Source of the DNA: an uncultured Thiothrix sp. | Lineage (GTDB): Bacteria; Pseudomonadota; Gammaproteobacteria; Thiotrichales; Thiotrichaceae | Assembly: GCF_937873765.1 (NCBI RefSeq) | Contig: NZ_CALMZC010000023.1 | Coordinates: 24,494 to 88,493, forward strand | Direction: 5' to 3' | Length of the DNA stretch: 64,000 nt | Shown here: piece after piece, positions 1 through 8,656 of the stretch | Layout of the letters: every line of letters begins with the position of its first letter | Position numbering within the stretch: the stretch's first letter is position 1 | The notes under the pieces: model-generated | Seen by the model: only the letters and a program-made list of their open reading frames with translations | What the model was told of the DNA's origin: nothing | The model's database searches: none | Position numbers and translations under genes: made by a program

Positions 1-1059
1 CCTGTGGTATTGGTCTTAGATACGCGAGGGATGACTCGCGGGATAGTACCCATTTTACTCGGGCATTTAGCTTTTGATCGTGAAGTGCAGATTGCTGGGG
101 TGGTTTTTAATCGGGTGGGTGGTGGCCGACATGCCAGCAAGTTGCGCCAAGCCGTAGAGTATTTTACGGATGTTCCAGTGCTAGGCAGCGTGCAAGATAC
201 TGCTGAGATGCAAATTGAAGAGCGCCATCTAGGATTGATGCCGAGTAATGAGCAAGCAGATGCTAAGCAGCAAATTGCCCGCATTCGTGAGTTAGTGGCT
301 GAGCAAGTTGATTTAACTAAGCTATTTATGCTTGCTCAACGAGCGCCGAGTTTGCCCACCGTGATGCAGTCAAGCAGTTTCAAGCCAGTTATCAGTTCCA
401 GCAAACTACGCATTGGAATTTGCCAAGACGCTGCCTTTGGGTTTTATTATCCGGGTGATTTGGAAGCCTTACAGCAAGCAGGTGCTGAGTTAGTGCCAAT
501 TAATACTCTGCAGGATGCACACTTACCGAGTATTGATGGTCTTTTCATTGGTGGTGGCTTTCCTGAAACCCAGATGCAGCAGTTGGAAGCCAACCACGGT
601 ATGCGCGTTTCGATTCGTAACGCGATTGAGGCTGGCTTACCCACTTATGCAGAATGTGGTGGTCTAATGTATTTAGCACGTAGCCTGCACTGGCGTGGAC
701 AGCACGCCGAGATGGTTGGCATTATTCCGGGAGATGCAGTGATGTACCCTAAGCCACAAGGCCGGGGTTATGTGCATTTAGAGGAAACGATAGCTATGCC
801 TTGGCCAAAGGTAACAACTAATCCACAGGTACAGGCTCATGAATTCCATTACTCGCGGCTAGAGAATTTAAGCGAAAAAGGCCATTACGCTTACAAAGTT
901 CAGCGGGGGCAAGGGATTGATGGTGAACAGGATGGTTGGGTGTATAAAAATCTGTTAGCGTCCTATACTCATTTGCGCCATACCCAACGTTATCCTTGGG
1001 CACAGCGGTTCATGGAGTTTGTACGTCAGCAAACACAAGAGAGGAAACAAGCTGCATGA
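1..1059 (+). CDS. dsrN: DsrN-type siroheme amidase (CobB/CbiA family), 5' truncated by window edge
   Basis: The family makes glutamine-dependent, ATP-driven amidations: cobyrinate a,c-diamide synthase or, in sulfur oxidisers, DsrN, which amidates siroheme for dissimilatory sulfite reductase. The reading frame is open to base 1, so the N-terminal part with the P-loop lies outside; about 352 residues are visible and full-length proteins have roughly 450-470. Visible are the end of the dethiobiotin-synthetase-like ATPase domain (GVVFNRVGG, GLMP) and the C-terminal class I glutaminase domain with AECGGLMYL (nucleophile Cys codon 655-657) and HEFHYSRLE. I prefer dsrN over cobB because the next gene, overlapping its stop codon by 4 bp, is a cysteine-free IscA-like protein, as in the dsrN-dsrR pair of Allochromatium-type dsr operons. 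The other dsr genes would lie to the left and are not visible. Confidence 0.8.
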   Translation, partial: PVVLVLDTRGMTRGIVPILLGHLAFDREVQIAGVVFNRVGGGRHASKLRQAVEYFTDVPVLGSVQDTAEMQIEERHLGLMPSNEQADAKQQIARIRELVAEQVDLTKLFMLAQRAPSLPTVMQSSSFKPVISSSKLRIGICQDAAFGFYYPGDLEALQQAGAELVPINTLQDAHLPSIDGLFIGGGFPETQMQQLEANHGMRVSIRNAIEAGLPTYAECGGLMYLARSLHWRGQHAEMVGIIPGDAVMYPKPQGRGYVHLEETIAMPWPKVTTNPQVQAHEFHYSRLENLSEKGHYAYKVQRGQGIDGEQDGWVYKNLLASYTHLRHTQRYPWAQRFMEFVRQQTQERKQAA

Positions 1060-1367
1060 TGACCATTACGCCTGAAGCGACTAGGCAAATTCAAGTTTCA
1101 GCTCAGCATTCACAAGCACAGGGATTACCTTTAAGAATTGCTGCCGAACGTAAAGCAGATGGACGTTTCCATTATCAAATGGGCTTTGATGATGCTCAAC
1201 AGATAGGTGATTTAGTGTTTGAGCAGGAAGGAGTCAGTGTGATTATTGATGCTGTTTCTGCATCCCTATTAAAAGGAGCATGGTTGGATTTTGTAGATTT
1301 AGATGGTCATATGGAGTTTGTCTTTATGAATCCAAATGATCCGCATTATCGACCTCCACAGGTTTGA
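1056..1367 (+). CDS. dsrR: DsrR-like IscA-fold protein lacking cluster cysteines
   Basis: This 103-residue protein has the A-type (IscA/HesB) fold pattern (GFDDAQQIGD, IDAVSASLLKGAWLDFVD, FMNPNDP) but no cysteine at all, so it cannot bind a cluster as IscA does. DsrR of purple sulfur bacteria is exactly such a protein: IscA-like, cysteine-less, of similar length, encoded after dsrN and needed for proper expression of the dsr operon. ATG 1056-1058 overlaps the dsrN stop (ATGA), and GAGGAAA about 10 bases upstream is a plausible ribosome site; a second ATG follows at 1059. A dsrS gene, which follows in Allochromatium, is not present; a sensor kinase takes its place. The dsrR name rests on context plus the missing cysteines. 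Confidence 0.78.
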   Translation: MMTITPEATRQIQVSAQHSQAQGLPLRIAAERKADGRFHYQMGFDDAQQIGDLVFEQEGVSVIIDAVSASLLKGAWLDFVDLDGHMEFVFMNPNDPHYRPPQV

Positions 1368-1372
1368 AAGCG

Positions 1373-3067
1373 ATGGGCAGCAGTATGGACAGCCCTAAAG
1401 CAGAAATAGTACTCGAGTCTACCAGCAATGCGCGCCCGGTGGGTTCGCGTGCACAATCTCTAAATAAACAACATAGCAGCAAGCCCGTTATTGCTTTTCC
1501 CTTACGTGCTCGTATTGCACTGACCGTCTTATTGAGTTGGTTTGTTGGCATTGGTGCTTTGTATTTTTGGGTAGTCCACACCGATGCAGAAGCTAGGTGG
1601 ATACCTCCTCTGATGAGTGTCTTGTGGTTTGTAGCTGGAGCTGGCGTACTCACGCTTTTATATTGGATGTGGTCGGAGTTCGTGCTGTTTGGAACCGATT
1701 TGTCTAGTTGGGCGCAGCAATTGCGCAAGGGTAATTTAAACGTCAGGATGCCGACTTCACGGCGTGGTTGTCCATCGATTCGTATTCGTGAACAAATTAA
1801 TGCGATTACTGATGATTATCAAGCGGTGTCACGTATGCAACAACAACGCTTAAATCGTCAAGAACAGTTTATTGCGCAGAAAAATCACCATCTGAGTGTG
1901 CTTTACGATGTGGCGGCAAGTGTGAATCGCTCGAATACTTTAGATGAATTACTCAAAGGTTTTTTGACAACTTTACAGGATGTATTCAAAGCCGAAGCGG
2001 TTGCGGTGCGCTTATTGGATGCAGAGGATCAACTGAAGCTGGTTGCTTATATTGGTTTAGCAAGCCACATCGCACGTTTAGAGTCAAAATTACCCCATCC
2101 AGATTGCCTCTGTGGACGTGCTGCGAGTGAGCAGGTCATTATTGCCCGTGAAGATCTGCGCCAATGTGGTTTGATTTTAGGTCGCCCGATGTTTAAACAA
2201 GAGCGGCAGATTGAAATGCTCGCGATTCCGCTGAGTTATCGGGAAAAAGTACTAGGCATGTATAACTTATTTGTCTCGCGTGATCAGTTTGTACGCCTTG
2301 AAGAAGAACATGAGCTCTTAACCAGTATCGGTCAGCATTTAGGGATGGCGATTGAAAAAGCCAGTGTCGAAGAAGATGCGCGTATGCTCTCGATTATGGA
2401 AGAGCGCACGCGCATGGCACATGAACTCCACGATTCTTTAGCTCAAACCTTGGCGAGCTTACGCTTTAAAGTGCGTTTATTTGATGATTCGTTACAGCGT
2501 GGCGATCAGAAAATTATTTGGCAAGAGTTAGAAGGCTTAGAAAAAAATATTGATGAAGCCTATGCAGAGTTGCGTAGTCTGATTACCCATTTCCGCGCAC
2601 CGATTGATGGTAAAGGTGTAGTGCGTGCCGTGGAAAAACTCACTGAGCGTTTTAAGCTAGAAACTAATCTGGATGTATTTTTCTATCACAACTGGAATCT
2701 CCCAGACTTAGAGCGAGATGTTGAAGTGGAAGTAATCCGCATCGTGCAAGAAGCACTGACCAATGTACGTAAGCATAGTAAAGCCAGCACCGTGCGCATT
2801 CTGATGTATAGTTCAGAAGAAGGACGTTGCAGTATTTTAGTGGAAGATGATGGGGTGGGCTTGCCTGAGCCTTTGCCTGAGCCGAATCCAAGCACGGGCG
2901 AGCATATTGGCATGCGCATTATGCAAGAGCGTGCCGAAAAAATTGCTGGTGAAATCCAGTTTGAAAGCGACCCCGATGAGGGTGGTACTTTAATGCAACT
3001 CAGCTTTGATGCGCCGCCGGTGCGCCAGCTTTCAGAGTTAGTGGGGAAGCAAGCACATGCGAATTGA
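1373..3067 (+). CDS. NarX-like sensor histidine kinase with GAF domain
   Basis: Membrane histidine kinase of the NarX/LiaS (HisKA_3) class, about 564 residues. Two transmembrane segments (near residues 39-60 and 72-95) are separated by only about ten residues, so the periplasmic nitrate-sensing domain of true NarX is missing. A HAMP-like linker, a coiled coil and a GAF domain (about 160-320) follow. The phospho-acceptor is His353 in AHELHDSLAQT, followed by an HATPase domain (EALTNVRKHSKAS, VEDDGVGLP). The GAF part has a small cysteine cluster (DCLCG, then RQCG), which could mark redox or metal sensing; that is inference. A TTG at 1364 overlapping the dsrR stop is an alternative start; ATG 1373 is preferred. 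The downstream response regulator is its likely partner. The ligand cannot be read from the sequence. Confidence 0.85.
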   Translation: MGSSMDSPKAEIVLESTSNARPVGSRAQSLNKQHSSKPVIAFPLRARIALTVLLSWFVGIGALYFWVVHTDAEARWIPPLMSVLWFVAGAGVLTLLYWMWSEFVLFGTDLSSWAQQLRKGNLNVRMPTSRRGCPSIRIREQINAITDDYQAVSRMQQQRLNRQEQFIAQKNHHLSVLYDVAASVNRSNTLDELLKGFLTTLQDVFKAEAVAVRLLDAEDQLKLVAYIGLASHIARLESKLPHPDCLCGRAASEQVIIAREDLRQCGLILGRPMFKQERQIEMLAIPLSYREKVLGMYNLFVSRDQFVRLEEEHELLTSIGQHLGMAIEKASVEEDARMLSIMEERTRMAHELHDSLAQTLASLRFKVRLFDDSLQRGDQKIIWQELEGLEKNIDEAYAELRSLITHFRAPIDGKGVVRAVEKLTERFKLETNLDVFFYHNWNLPDLERDVEVEVIRIVQEALTNVRKHSKASTVRILMYSSEEGRCSILVEDDGVGLPEPLPEPNPSTGEHIGMRIMQERAEKIAGEIQFESDPDEGGTLMQLSFDAPPVRQLSELVGKQAHAN

Positions 3068-3092
3068 ATCAATCTGCAAGGAGGGACTAAAG

Positions 3093-3764
3093 ATGAATGA
3101 GAAAGTATTGCTGATTGATGATCACACTTTATTTCGTGCGGGGCTGCAAGACTTGCTGGTACGGCGGGAAATTAATGTGGTCGCTGCGGTAGGGAGTGGA
3201 GATGAAGGCATTCGCAAAGTTGCGGAATTGAGTCCCGATATTGTGCTCTTGGATATGCGCATGCCAAATATGGATGGATTAGCTGTTTTGCGGCAATTAC
3301 GTAAAAATCATCCCACTCTCAAAGTAATTATGCTCACCACCAGTACTAATGAAAATGATTTGGTAGAGGCTTTACGTAGTGGTGCACGTGGCTATTTATT
3401 GAAGGATATTGAGCCGGATCAATTGGTCGTCGCTTTACGGGATGTGCTAGCAGGACAGACTGCAGTTGCTCCAGAATTAACGCCGGTATTGGCTCGATTT
3501 GTGCGGGGCGAAAATGGGGATCTGAATGAAGGTAAAGCAGATAATCCGTTCTCAGAGTTGACGCCTCGTGAATATGAAATCCTCACATTGTTAGCAGAGG
3601 GGCAAAGCAATAAAGTGATTGCACGCAACTTAGGCATTTCTGATGGCACGGTGAAGCTGCATGTGAAAGCGATCTTACGTAAACTGAATGTGAGTTCGCG
3701 GATTACAGCGGCGGTGATGGCCGTTGAGCATGGTGTGCGTGCGAGTGCTTCTGAAGGTAGTTAA
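3093..3764 (+). CDS. NarL/FixJ-family response regulator
   Basis: 223-residue DNA-binding response regulator. The receiver domain has LLIDDH, phospho-acceptor Asp54 in VLLDMRMPN, the conserved Thr (MLTTS) and Lys (YLLKD). The C-terminal LuxR/GerE helix-turn-helix spans LTPREYEILTLLAEG to KLHVKAILRKLNV. The start is ATG 3093 because AAGGAGGG lies 7-8 bases upstream, although the frame is open further 5'. It lies 25 bp after the NarX-like kinase and almost certainly accepts its phosphate. With dsrN-dsrR just upstream, control of sulfur or respiratory genes is a reasonable guess. Target sites are unknown. Confidence 0.9.
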   Translation: MNEKVLLIDDHTLFRAGLQDLLVRREINVVAAVGSGDEGIRKVAELSPDIVLLDMRMPNMDGLAVLRQLRKNHPTLKVIMLTTSTNENDLVEALRSGARGYLLKDIEPDQLVVALRDVLAGQTAVAPELTPVLARFVRGENGDLNEGKADNPFSELTPREYEILTLLAEGQSNKVIARNLGISDGTVKLHVKAILRKLNVSSRITAAVMAVEHGVRASASEGS

Positions 3765-3773
3765 AGCTAACAT

Positions 3774-4235
3774 ATGGCTAAAACCTATAAAGCTTTAGTG
3801 GCGGAAGCTCTGCTTCAAATCCGCGAAATTTTTCCTTGGGATTTGCAAGAACTGCTAGCCAAGCAACCAGATACTTTAGTCGTTGATATTCGTGAAGCCA
3901 ATGAGTTTGCACTCTGCTCTATTCAGCAATCTATCCTCGTGCCACGCGGCATTTTGGAAAGTGCTTGCGAATGGGGCTATTCCGATACAGTGCCTGCTTT
4001 AGTGCAAGCACGTCAGCAAGCTGTGGTGTTAGTCTGTCGTTCTGGCAATCGAAGTGCTTTGGCGGCTTTAACCTTGCAGCAGCTTGGTTATGAGCAAGTG
4101 TATTCGCTAAAAACTGGGATTCGTGGCTGGAATGATTATGAGTTGCCATTGATGGATCAATGGGGACGAGCAGTCGACGGAGAGCAGGCGGATCAATGGC
4201 TTAATCCGCCGATTATTATACAGGATGCAGTTTAG
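3774..4235 (+). CDS. Rhodanese-domain sulfurtransferase
   Basis: Single-domain cytoplasmic rhodanese, 153 residues, no signal peptide. The active-site loop CRSGNRS carries the persulfide cysteine (Cys88), and [10 protein letters not shown] is the usual CH2A motif. The C-terminal tail (residues about 125-153) extends beyond the minimal domain. It lies 9 bp after the response regulator and is probably co-transcribed. Moving sulfane sulfur would fit a sulfur-oxidising cell, but substrate and acceptor are not evident. Its stop codon overlaps the stop of the convergent dapD, leaving no room for a terminator between them. Confidence 0.88.
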   Translation: MAKTYKALVAEALLQIREIFPWDLQELLAKQPDTLVVDIREANEFALCSIQQSILVPRGILESACEWGYSDTVPALVQARQQAVVLVCRSGNRSALAALTLQQLGYEQVYSLKTGIRGWNDYELPLMDQWGRAVDGEQADQWLNPPIIIQDAV

Positions 4236-5056
4236 ATGCCGCGTAATAGCTCGTTAATTCCTACTTTACTACGTGTTTTGGCATCGACACGCTTCACAAT
4301 CACCGCACAGTAAAGGCTGCATTTGCCATCGGCTGAAGGTAAATTGCCAGAGACGACGACTGAGCCAGCAGGAATCCGGCCATAGATGATTTCATCATTC
4401 TCACGGTCATAAATGCGCGTGCTTTGACCGATGTAAACACCCATTGAAATAACCGAACCTTCTTCAACGATCACGCCTTCGACGACCTCTGAACGTGCGC
4501 CAATAAAACAATTATCTTCGATAATGGTGGGTGCAGCTTGCAATGGCTCTAATACACCACCAATACCTACACCACCCGACAAATGCACATTCTTACCAAT
4601 TTGTGCACAAGAGCCAACAGTTGCCCATGTATCCACCATTGTGCCAGTATCCACATAAGCACCGATATTCACATACGAGGGCATCAATACCGTACCAGAG
4701 GCAATAAAAGAACCACGGCGGGCGATGGCTTGGGGTACAACCCGAATACCACTGGCTGCGAATGCTTCGCTGGTCATATCGGCGAATTTAGATGGTACTT
4801 TGTCATAGTATTGAGTGCAGCCACCGGCCATGACCACATTGTCATTCATGCGGAAAGAGAGCAGCACCGCTTTTTTCAGCCATTCATTCACCACCCATTT
4901 GCCTACATCTTGGCGCTCAGCCACACGGGCTTGACCTCTATCGAGTAATTCTAGAGCAGAGTTGACTGCCTCACGGGTAGTAGCATCAACATTTTTTGGG
5001 GTAATTTCAGCGCGGCGTTCAAAGGCGGCTTCTATAGTAGCTTGCAAATCAGACAT
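4232..5056 (-). CDS. dapD: Tetrahydrodipicolinate N-succinyltransferase
   Basis: DapD transfers succinyl from succinyl-CoA to tetrahydrodipicolinate in the succinylase branch of lysine/diaminopimelate synthesis. From ATG 5056, preceded by GGAGAG, the protein has 274 residues, the same length as the E. coli enzyme. The central left-handed beta-helix hexapeptide region ([47 protein letters not shown]) is intact. A longer frame from 5068 has no better start. It follows dapC by 20 bp in the same direction, so the two consecutive pathway steps are co-transcribed. Confidence 0.97.
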   Translation of the reverse strand: MSDLQATIEAAFERRAEITPKNVDATTREAVNSALELLDRGQARVAERQDVGKWVVNEWLKKAVLLSFRMNDNVVMAGGCTQYYDKVPSKFADMTSEAFAASGIRVVPQAIARRGSFIASGTVLMPSYVNIGAYVDTGTMVDTWATVGSCAQIGKNVHLSGGVGIGGVLEPLQAAPTIIEDNCFIGARSEVVEGVIVEEGSVISMGVYIGQSTRIYDRENDEIIYGRIPAGSVVVSGNLPSADGKCSLYCAVIVKRVDAKTRSKVGINELLRGI

Positions 5057-5076
5057 CAATCTCTCCAAAGCAGATC

Positions 5077-6270
5077 TTACAATTGTTCAATGACATGGCG
5101 GATGCGTTCTGCCGCCTCGATACATTCTTTTTGAGTAGCCACTAAAGCCATGCGCACGCGATTTTGCCCGGGATTACCCGTTGCGGTTTCGCGTGATAAA
5201 TAGCTGCCGGGGACAATATGTACATTCGCCCATGCGACTAGTTCTTTAGTAAAGGCTTGATCATCAATGGGTGTGACTGGCCATAAATAAAAACCAGCAT
5301 CCGGTTTTTTCACATCCATAACAGGTGCTAAAATCTCCAGAACCGCAGCGAATTTAGCCCGATATTGATCACGATTAGCCCGTACATGCGCTTCATCTTG
5401 CCAAGCAACGATACTAGCGGCTTGAAAAGGCGGTGGCATCGCACAACCCTGATAGGTTCGATACAGCAAAAACTTCGCTAAAATTTCAGCATCACCTGCA
5501 ATAAATCCAGAACGCATCCCCGGTGCATTCGAGCGTTTGGATAAACTATGAAATACCACACAATGTTTATAGGCGCTATTCCCCATTTGTGCAGCGGCTT
5601 GGAGCAAACCTACTGGAGGTTTAGCTTCATCAAAGTACAACTCGGAATAACATTCATCAGAAGCAATCACAAAATTATATTGCTGTGCCAAATTAATCAG
5701 CTTTTGCAATTGGGCAATCGACATGACCGCGCCAGTGGGGTTGCCCGGTGTGCAGATATACAGTAGTTGGCAACGCTCCCAAAGCTCAGGAGATACCACA
5801 TCGAAGTCAGGGATAAAGCCATGTTCTTCCCTGCAATTTAGATAAACTGGCTCAGCCCCCGCGAGAAACGCAGCACCTTCATAAATTTGATAGAAAGGAT
5901 TTGGCATAAGTACAGCAGGTCGGTCTTTGCGATCAACAATGGCTTGGGCAAAGGCAAACAAGGCTTCACGGGTACCATTCACAGGCAACACATGTTGTTC
6001 AGGATCAACTGAGTCGACTGGCAGTTGAAAGCGTTGTATCAGCCATGCACTAATCGCTTGACGCAAATTGGCATCACCCTTAGTTAACGGGTAGGTCTCT
6101 AAGCCTTGTAAATGCTCGGTGACCGCTTGATAGATGAATTCCGGCGTTGGGTGTTTAGGCTCACCAATTGCCAAAGAGATATCTGGCTGGTTAGCGGGAA
6201 TTACGCCTTTGAGAAGACTACGAATTTTTTCAAAGGGATAAGGGTGAAGCTGGTTTAAATCACTGTTCAT
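5077..6270 (-). CDS. dapC: Succinyldiaminopimelate aminotransferase (DapC)
   Basis: Class I/II PLP aminotransferase of 397 residues making N-succinyl-LL-diaminopimelate. Seen are the PLP lysine in [10 protein letters not shown], the Asn in [12 protein letters not shown], the Asp/Tyr in [12 protein letters not shown] and the Arg near NRVRMALV. The opening [15 protein letters not shown] with [14 protein letters not shown] is typical of proteobacterial DapC rather than ArgD. It is immediately upstream of dapD in the same operon. No Shine-Dalgarno sequence is obvious at ATG 6270. Confidence 0.92.
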   Translation of the reverse strand: MNSDLNQLHPYPFEKIRSLLKGVIPANQPDISLAIGEPKHPTPEFIYQAVTEHLQGLETYPLTKGDANLRQAISAWLIQRFQLPVDSVDPEQHVLPVNGTREALFAFAQAIVDRKDRPAVLMPNPFYQIYEGAAFLAGAEPVYLNCREEHGFIPDFDVVSPELWERCQLLYICTPGNPTGAVMSIAQLQKLINLAQQYNFVIASDECYSELYFDEAKPPVGLLQAAAQMGNSAYKHCVVFHSLSKRSNAPGMRSGFIAGDAEILAKFLLYRTYQGCAMPPPFQAASIVAWQDEAHVRANRDQYRAKFAAVLEILAPVMDVKKPDAGFYLWPVTPIDDQAFTKELVAWANVHIVPGSYLSRETATGNPGQNRVRMALVATQKECIEAAERIRHVIEQL

Positions 6271-6332
6271 GCTAAGGACAGGGGCACCGGTTAGCTAAAG
6301 GAGTTGAGTATACAGTACAGATACCAAAAAAA

Positions 6333-6359
6333 GAAAAGCCTCCAAAAAGGAGGCCTTTC
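6333..6359 (-). terminator. Intrinsic terminator after the cytochrome lipoprotein gene
   Basis: GCCTCC and GGAGGC arms separated by AAAAA, flanked by A-rich and T-rich runs. Read on the minus strand the stem is followed by a long T-rich tract, placed 18 bases after the cytochrome stop codon. It separates that operon from dapC-dapD. Confidence 0.8.
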
Positions 6360-6376
6360 TGTATGAATGAAAGAAG

Positions 6377-7732
6377 TTATTTCACGCTAGATAGTATGAA
6401 ATCTACCGCTGCTTTGACTTCGTCATCATTTAAAGCAGCATTCCCGCCTTTAGCAGGCATCGCATTTTTGCCTTTCAGTGCGTTGTTATAAAGTGAGTCC
6501 ATACCGGCAGCAATACGTGGTGCCCATGCAGTTTTATCACCTAATTTAGGTGCATTCGCGACACCCATATCATGGCAACTAAAGCATAAAGAGCGATAAA
6601 TTTGCTCACCATTGATCGCGGGAGTAGGTGCTGCTTGAGTGGCAGGTGCTGTTGTAGTCTGAATTTGGCTTTGAGTAGCAGCAACAGAGGCTGGATTGGC
6701 AGCTTCGGTAGTGGCTGAAGCCATTGCAGGAGCTACTGTAGTTGTAGTTGACGCAGCTTCTGTTGGAGCTGCTGTCATAGTAGTGCTTGCGGCTGGAGCA
6801 GAAGTACTGCTGCTAGAATCAATCGTCATTGAGCCCAAAGCGGGAGCTGTAGGCTGAGCAGCTGCAATTGTTTCAGTTGTAGTGACTGCTGTAGCTGTAC
6901 TAGTAGCTGGTGCAACTTCTGTTGGAGCAGAACTGGCATTAGAGTCAATCGTCATTGAGCCTAAGGCAGGAGTAGCAGGTTGTGGAGTAGCTGTGTTAGC
7001 CACCTCAGTAGGCGGAGTCGTTGTTGCTGGTGCAGCATCTGTACCAGTACTCTGGCTTCCATCGATGGTCATCCCACCTAAAGCAGGTGTAGCGGCATTT
7101 GTAGTTATTTCATTTGTAGCTGCAGCAGTGCCTGCGCTTGCATCCATAGGTTTGGCGGTTTCGGTAGCAGTAGCTTCTGTCATTGCTGCGGGTTGACTAG
7201 CAACTGTATCAGTTGCTGATGCTGCGGTTGGCGTAGCTGCCTCTGTAGTAGCTTGAGTTGCAGTGCTAGCAGGTGCAGTTACTTCCGTTGCGGTCTTTGC
7301 AGCTTCAGTTGCAGTAGATTGGTTTGTAGTTTCGGTTACTACTGGCGTTGCAGCAACAGTTTGAGTCGATTCTGTTGCTGCTAGATTTATTTCGGTGGTC
7401 GCTTGAGCAGCAGGTTCAGTGCTTGTTTTAGCAGCTTCGGCTGTAGTTGCTGCTGCTTCAGCACTAGCACTCGCTGTTGGAGTGGTTTCACTAGCAGTTT
7501 GTGTCGGTGCTTCATTAGTTTTGGCTACCTCAGTAGCGGCTACAGCAGCTTCAGTCGTCGACTTGGCTGCTTCAGTAGGAACGGGAGTAGCTTGGGGGGC
7601 AGTGTCAGTAATGGCTTTAGCAGACTCAGTCGTTGAAGTCGTGGTTTCGGCTTTCTCGGTTTTCTCGCCACAGCCGCTTAATAAGCCTACTGTAAGGAAA
7701 AGGGTAGATAGACTGACAACAACCTGTTTCAT
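6377..7732 (-). CDS. Lipoprotein with long Thr/Ala-rich tether and C-terminal cytochrome c domain
   Basis: Predicted outer- or inner-membrane-anchored electron carrier of 451 residues. The N-terminus is a lipoprotein signal with lipobox LSGC (Cys21). Residues about 25-370 are low-complexity Thr/Ala/Pro/Glu with three spaced copies of a PALG(S/G)MTID motif. The last 77 residues are a class I cytochrome c domain: CFSCH (Cys383, Cys386, His387) binds heme and the Met in NAMPAKGG (about 425) is the likely sixth ligand, as in small c5/c551-type cytochromes. GGGAGC lies before ATG 7732, and the start is 29 bp after the upstream lipoprotein gene. The tether could let the heme domain reach across the periplasm; that is inference. 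Redox partners are unknown. Confidence 0.85.
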   Translation of the reverse strand: MKQVVVSLSTLFLTVGLLSGCGEKTEKAETTTSTTESAKAITDTAPQATPVPTEAAKSTTEAAVAATEVAKTNEAPTQTASETTPTASASAEAAATTAEAAKTSTEPAAQATTEINLAATESTQTVAATPVVTETTNQSTATEAAKTATEVTAPASTATQATTEAATPTAASATDTVASQPAAMTEATATETAKPMDASAGTAAATNEITTNAATPALGGMTIDGSQSTGTDAAPATTTPPTEVANTATPQPATPALGSMTIDSNASSAPTEVAPATSTATAVTTTETIAAAQPTAPALGSMTIDSSSSTSAPAASTTMTAAPTEAASTTTTVAPAMASATTEAANPASVAATQSQIQTTTAPATQAAPTPAINGEQIYRSLCFSCHDMGVANAPKLGDKTAWAPRIAAGMDSLYNNALKGKNAMPAKGGNAALNDDEVKAAVDFILSSVK

Positions 7733-7760
7733 CGCGTAGCTCCCGGTTTTCTATTTAAAA

Positions 7761-8375
7761 CTAGTTAGTTTTTGGGGCTTCAGTAGTACCTTCTGGTTTT
7801 TTGCCTTCAGTTTCTTCATCCCCATCATCTTCAACAGCCGCTTTAGTAGCTTCGGCAGCGTTAGTGACTGCATTAGCAGCGCCTTGAGCCACATCACTGG
7901 CTGCATCAGCAGTTGCCTTAACTGCTTCTTTAGCACCTTCAGTGACTGCACCTGCAGCAGCAGCCGTGGCAGCGGCTGCATCTTGAGCAGTTTCTTTTAC
8001 TGCTTCACCCGCTGCTTGCCCTGCATTTTGTGCTGCATCTAAAGTAGTTTTCGCAGCTTCGCTAGTGGCTTCAACAGCAGTAGCCGCTGCATCTTTTACC
8101 GTTTCAGCAGCATTAGTAGCTGCTTCTGCAGTGGCTTTCGCGGCATCTTGAGTCGCTTGAGCAGCAGCTTCTGCAGTCGCTTTTGCTGCCTCTGCAGTAG
8201 CATCAGCCGCCTGTGCAGTGGCATCTGCTGCCTTTTCAGTTGCGGTAGCTGCATCTTGTGCTGCTTTTTCAGTAGTTTGACTAGGTGCCGCTGCATTTTC
8301 AGCTTTCTCACCACAACCTGCTAACAAACCTAAGGCTAGCATTAAAGCGGATAAACTGACGGTAACATTTTTCAT
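7761..8375 (-). CDS. Ala-rich helical lipoprotein
   Basis: 204-residue lipoprotein: signal with lipobox LAGC, then an almost unbroken amphipathic helix of Ala/Thr/Glu/Lys repeats (ATAEAAKATAEAA-like, roughly 4- and 11-residue periodicity) and an acidic, Gly/Lys-rich tail. The first 25 residues (MKNVTVSLSALMLALGLLAG, then CGEK) closely match the downstream cytochrome lipoprotein (MKQVVVSLSTLFLTVGLLSG, then CGEK), so the two share an export module. The repeats resemble LEA-like or Lpp-like helical lipoproteins; no enzymatic motif is present. ATG 8375 has GGAG nine bases upstream. It is the first gene of a two-gene operon with the cytochrome. Confidence 0.75.
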   Translation of the reverse strand: MKNVTVSLSALMLALGLLAGCGEKAENAAAPSQTTEKAAQDAATATEKAADATAQAADATAEAAKATAEAAAQATQDAAKATAEAATNAAETVKDAAATAVEATSEAAKTTLDAAQNAGQAAGEAVKETAQDAAAATAAAAGAVTEGAKEAVKATADAASDVAQGAANAVTNAAEATKAAVEDDGDEETEGKKPEGTTEAPKTN

Positions 8376-8490
8376 TAGATTATTCTCCAAAATTCAAAAA
8401 AATAGGTTAAATTAGCCTTAAATTGCCGCTAGCAATTACCATTAAATGCCTGAAAATAGTTAAATTCAGTCAATTGGGTAGGATGTGCGC

Positions 8491-8519
8491 ATCCTAGGGA
8501 GCTTTGCTAGAGCTGTCAA
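8491..8519 (-). promoter_or_regulatory. Sigma-70-like promoter for the two-lipoprotein operon, with overlapping palindrome
   Basis: On the minus strand TTGACA (8514-8519) and TAGGAT (8491-8496) are 17 bp apart. An inverted repeat, AGGATG-TGCG-CATCCT (8480-8495), covers the -10 and start region and could be an operator. The implied leader to ATG 8375 is about 105 nt. Confidence 0.5.
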
Positions 8520-8656
8520 TTACCGTTCATTAATAGATACCTAAGCTAGCTGCATGAGTTTGCAGATTTTGTGCAGACCCAATAAAGCCTACAGCTAAGT
8601 ACTTGTGATTGCTAAGATTATAGATAAGAAAATTTGGGTAGGTGGTGGTGAAGTAG

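Noticed and set aside
1056..1367. Functional IscA/ErpA Fe-S carrier
   Set aside because: No cysteine is present, so cluster binding by the family mechanism is impossible; the DsrR explanation fits.
6882..7739. Plus-strand frames of 70-106 codons opposite the Thr/Ala lipoprotein gene
   Set aside because: They are low-complexity mirror frames (Val/Ala/Ser-rich) of a repetitive coding strand that has a lipobox, ribosome site and CxxCH heme motif.
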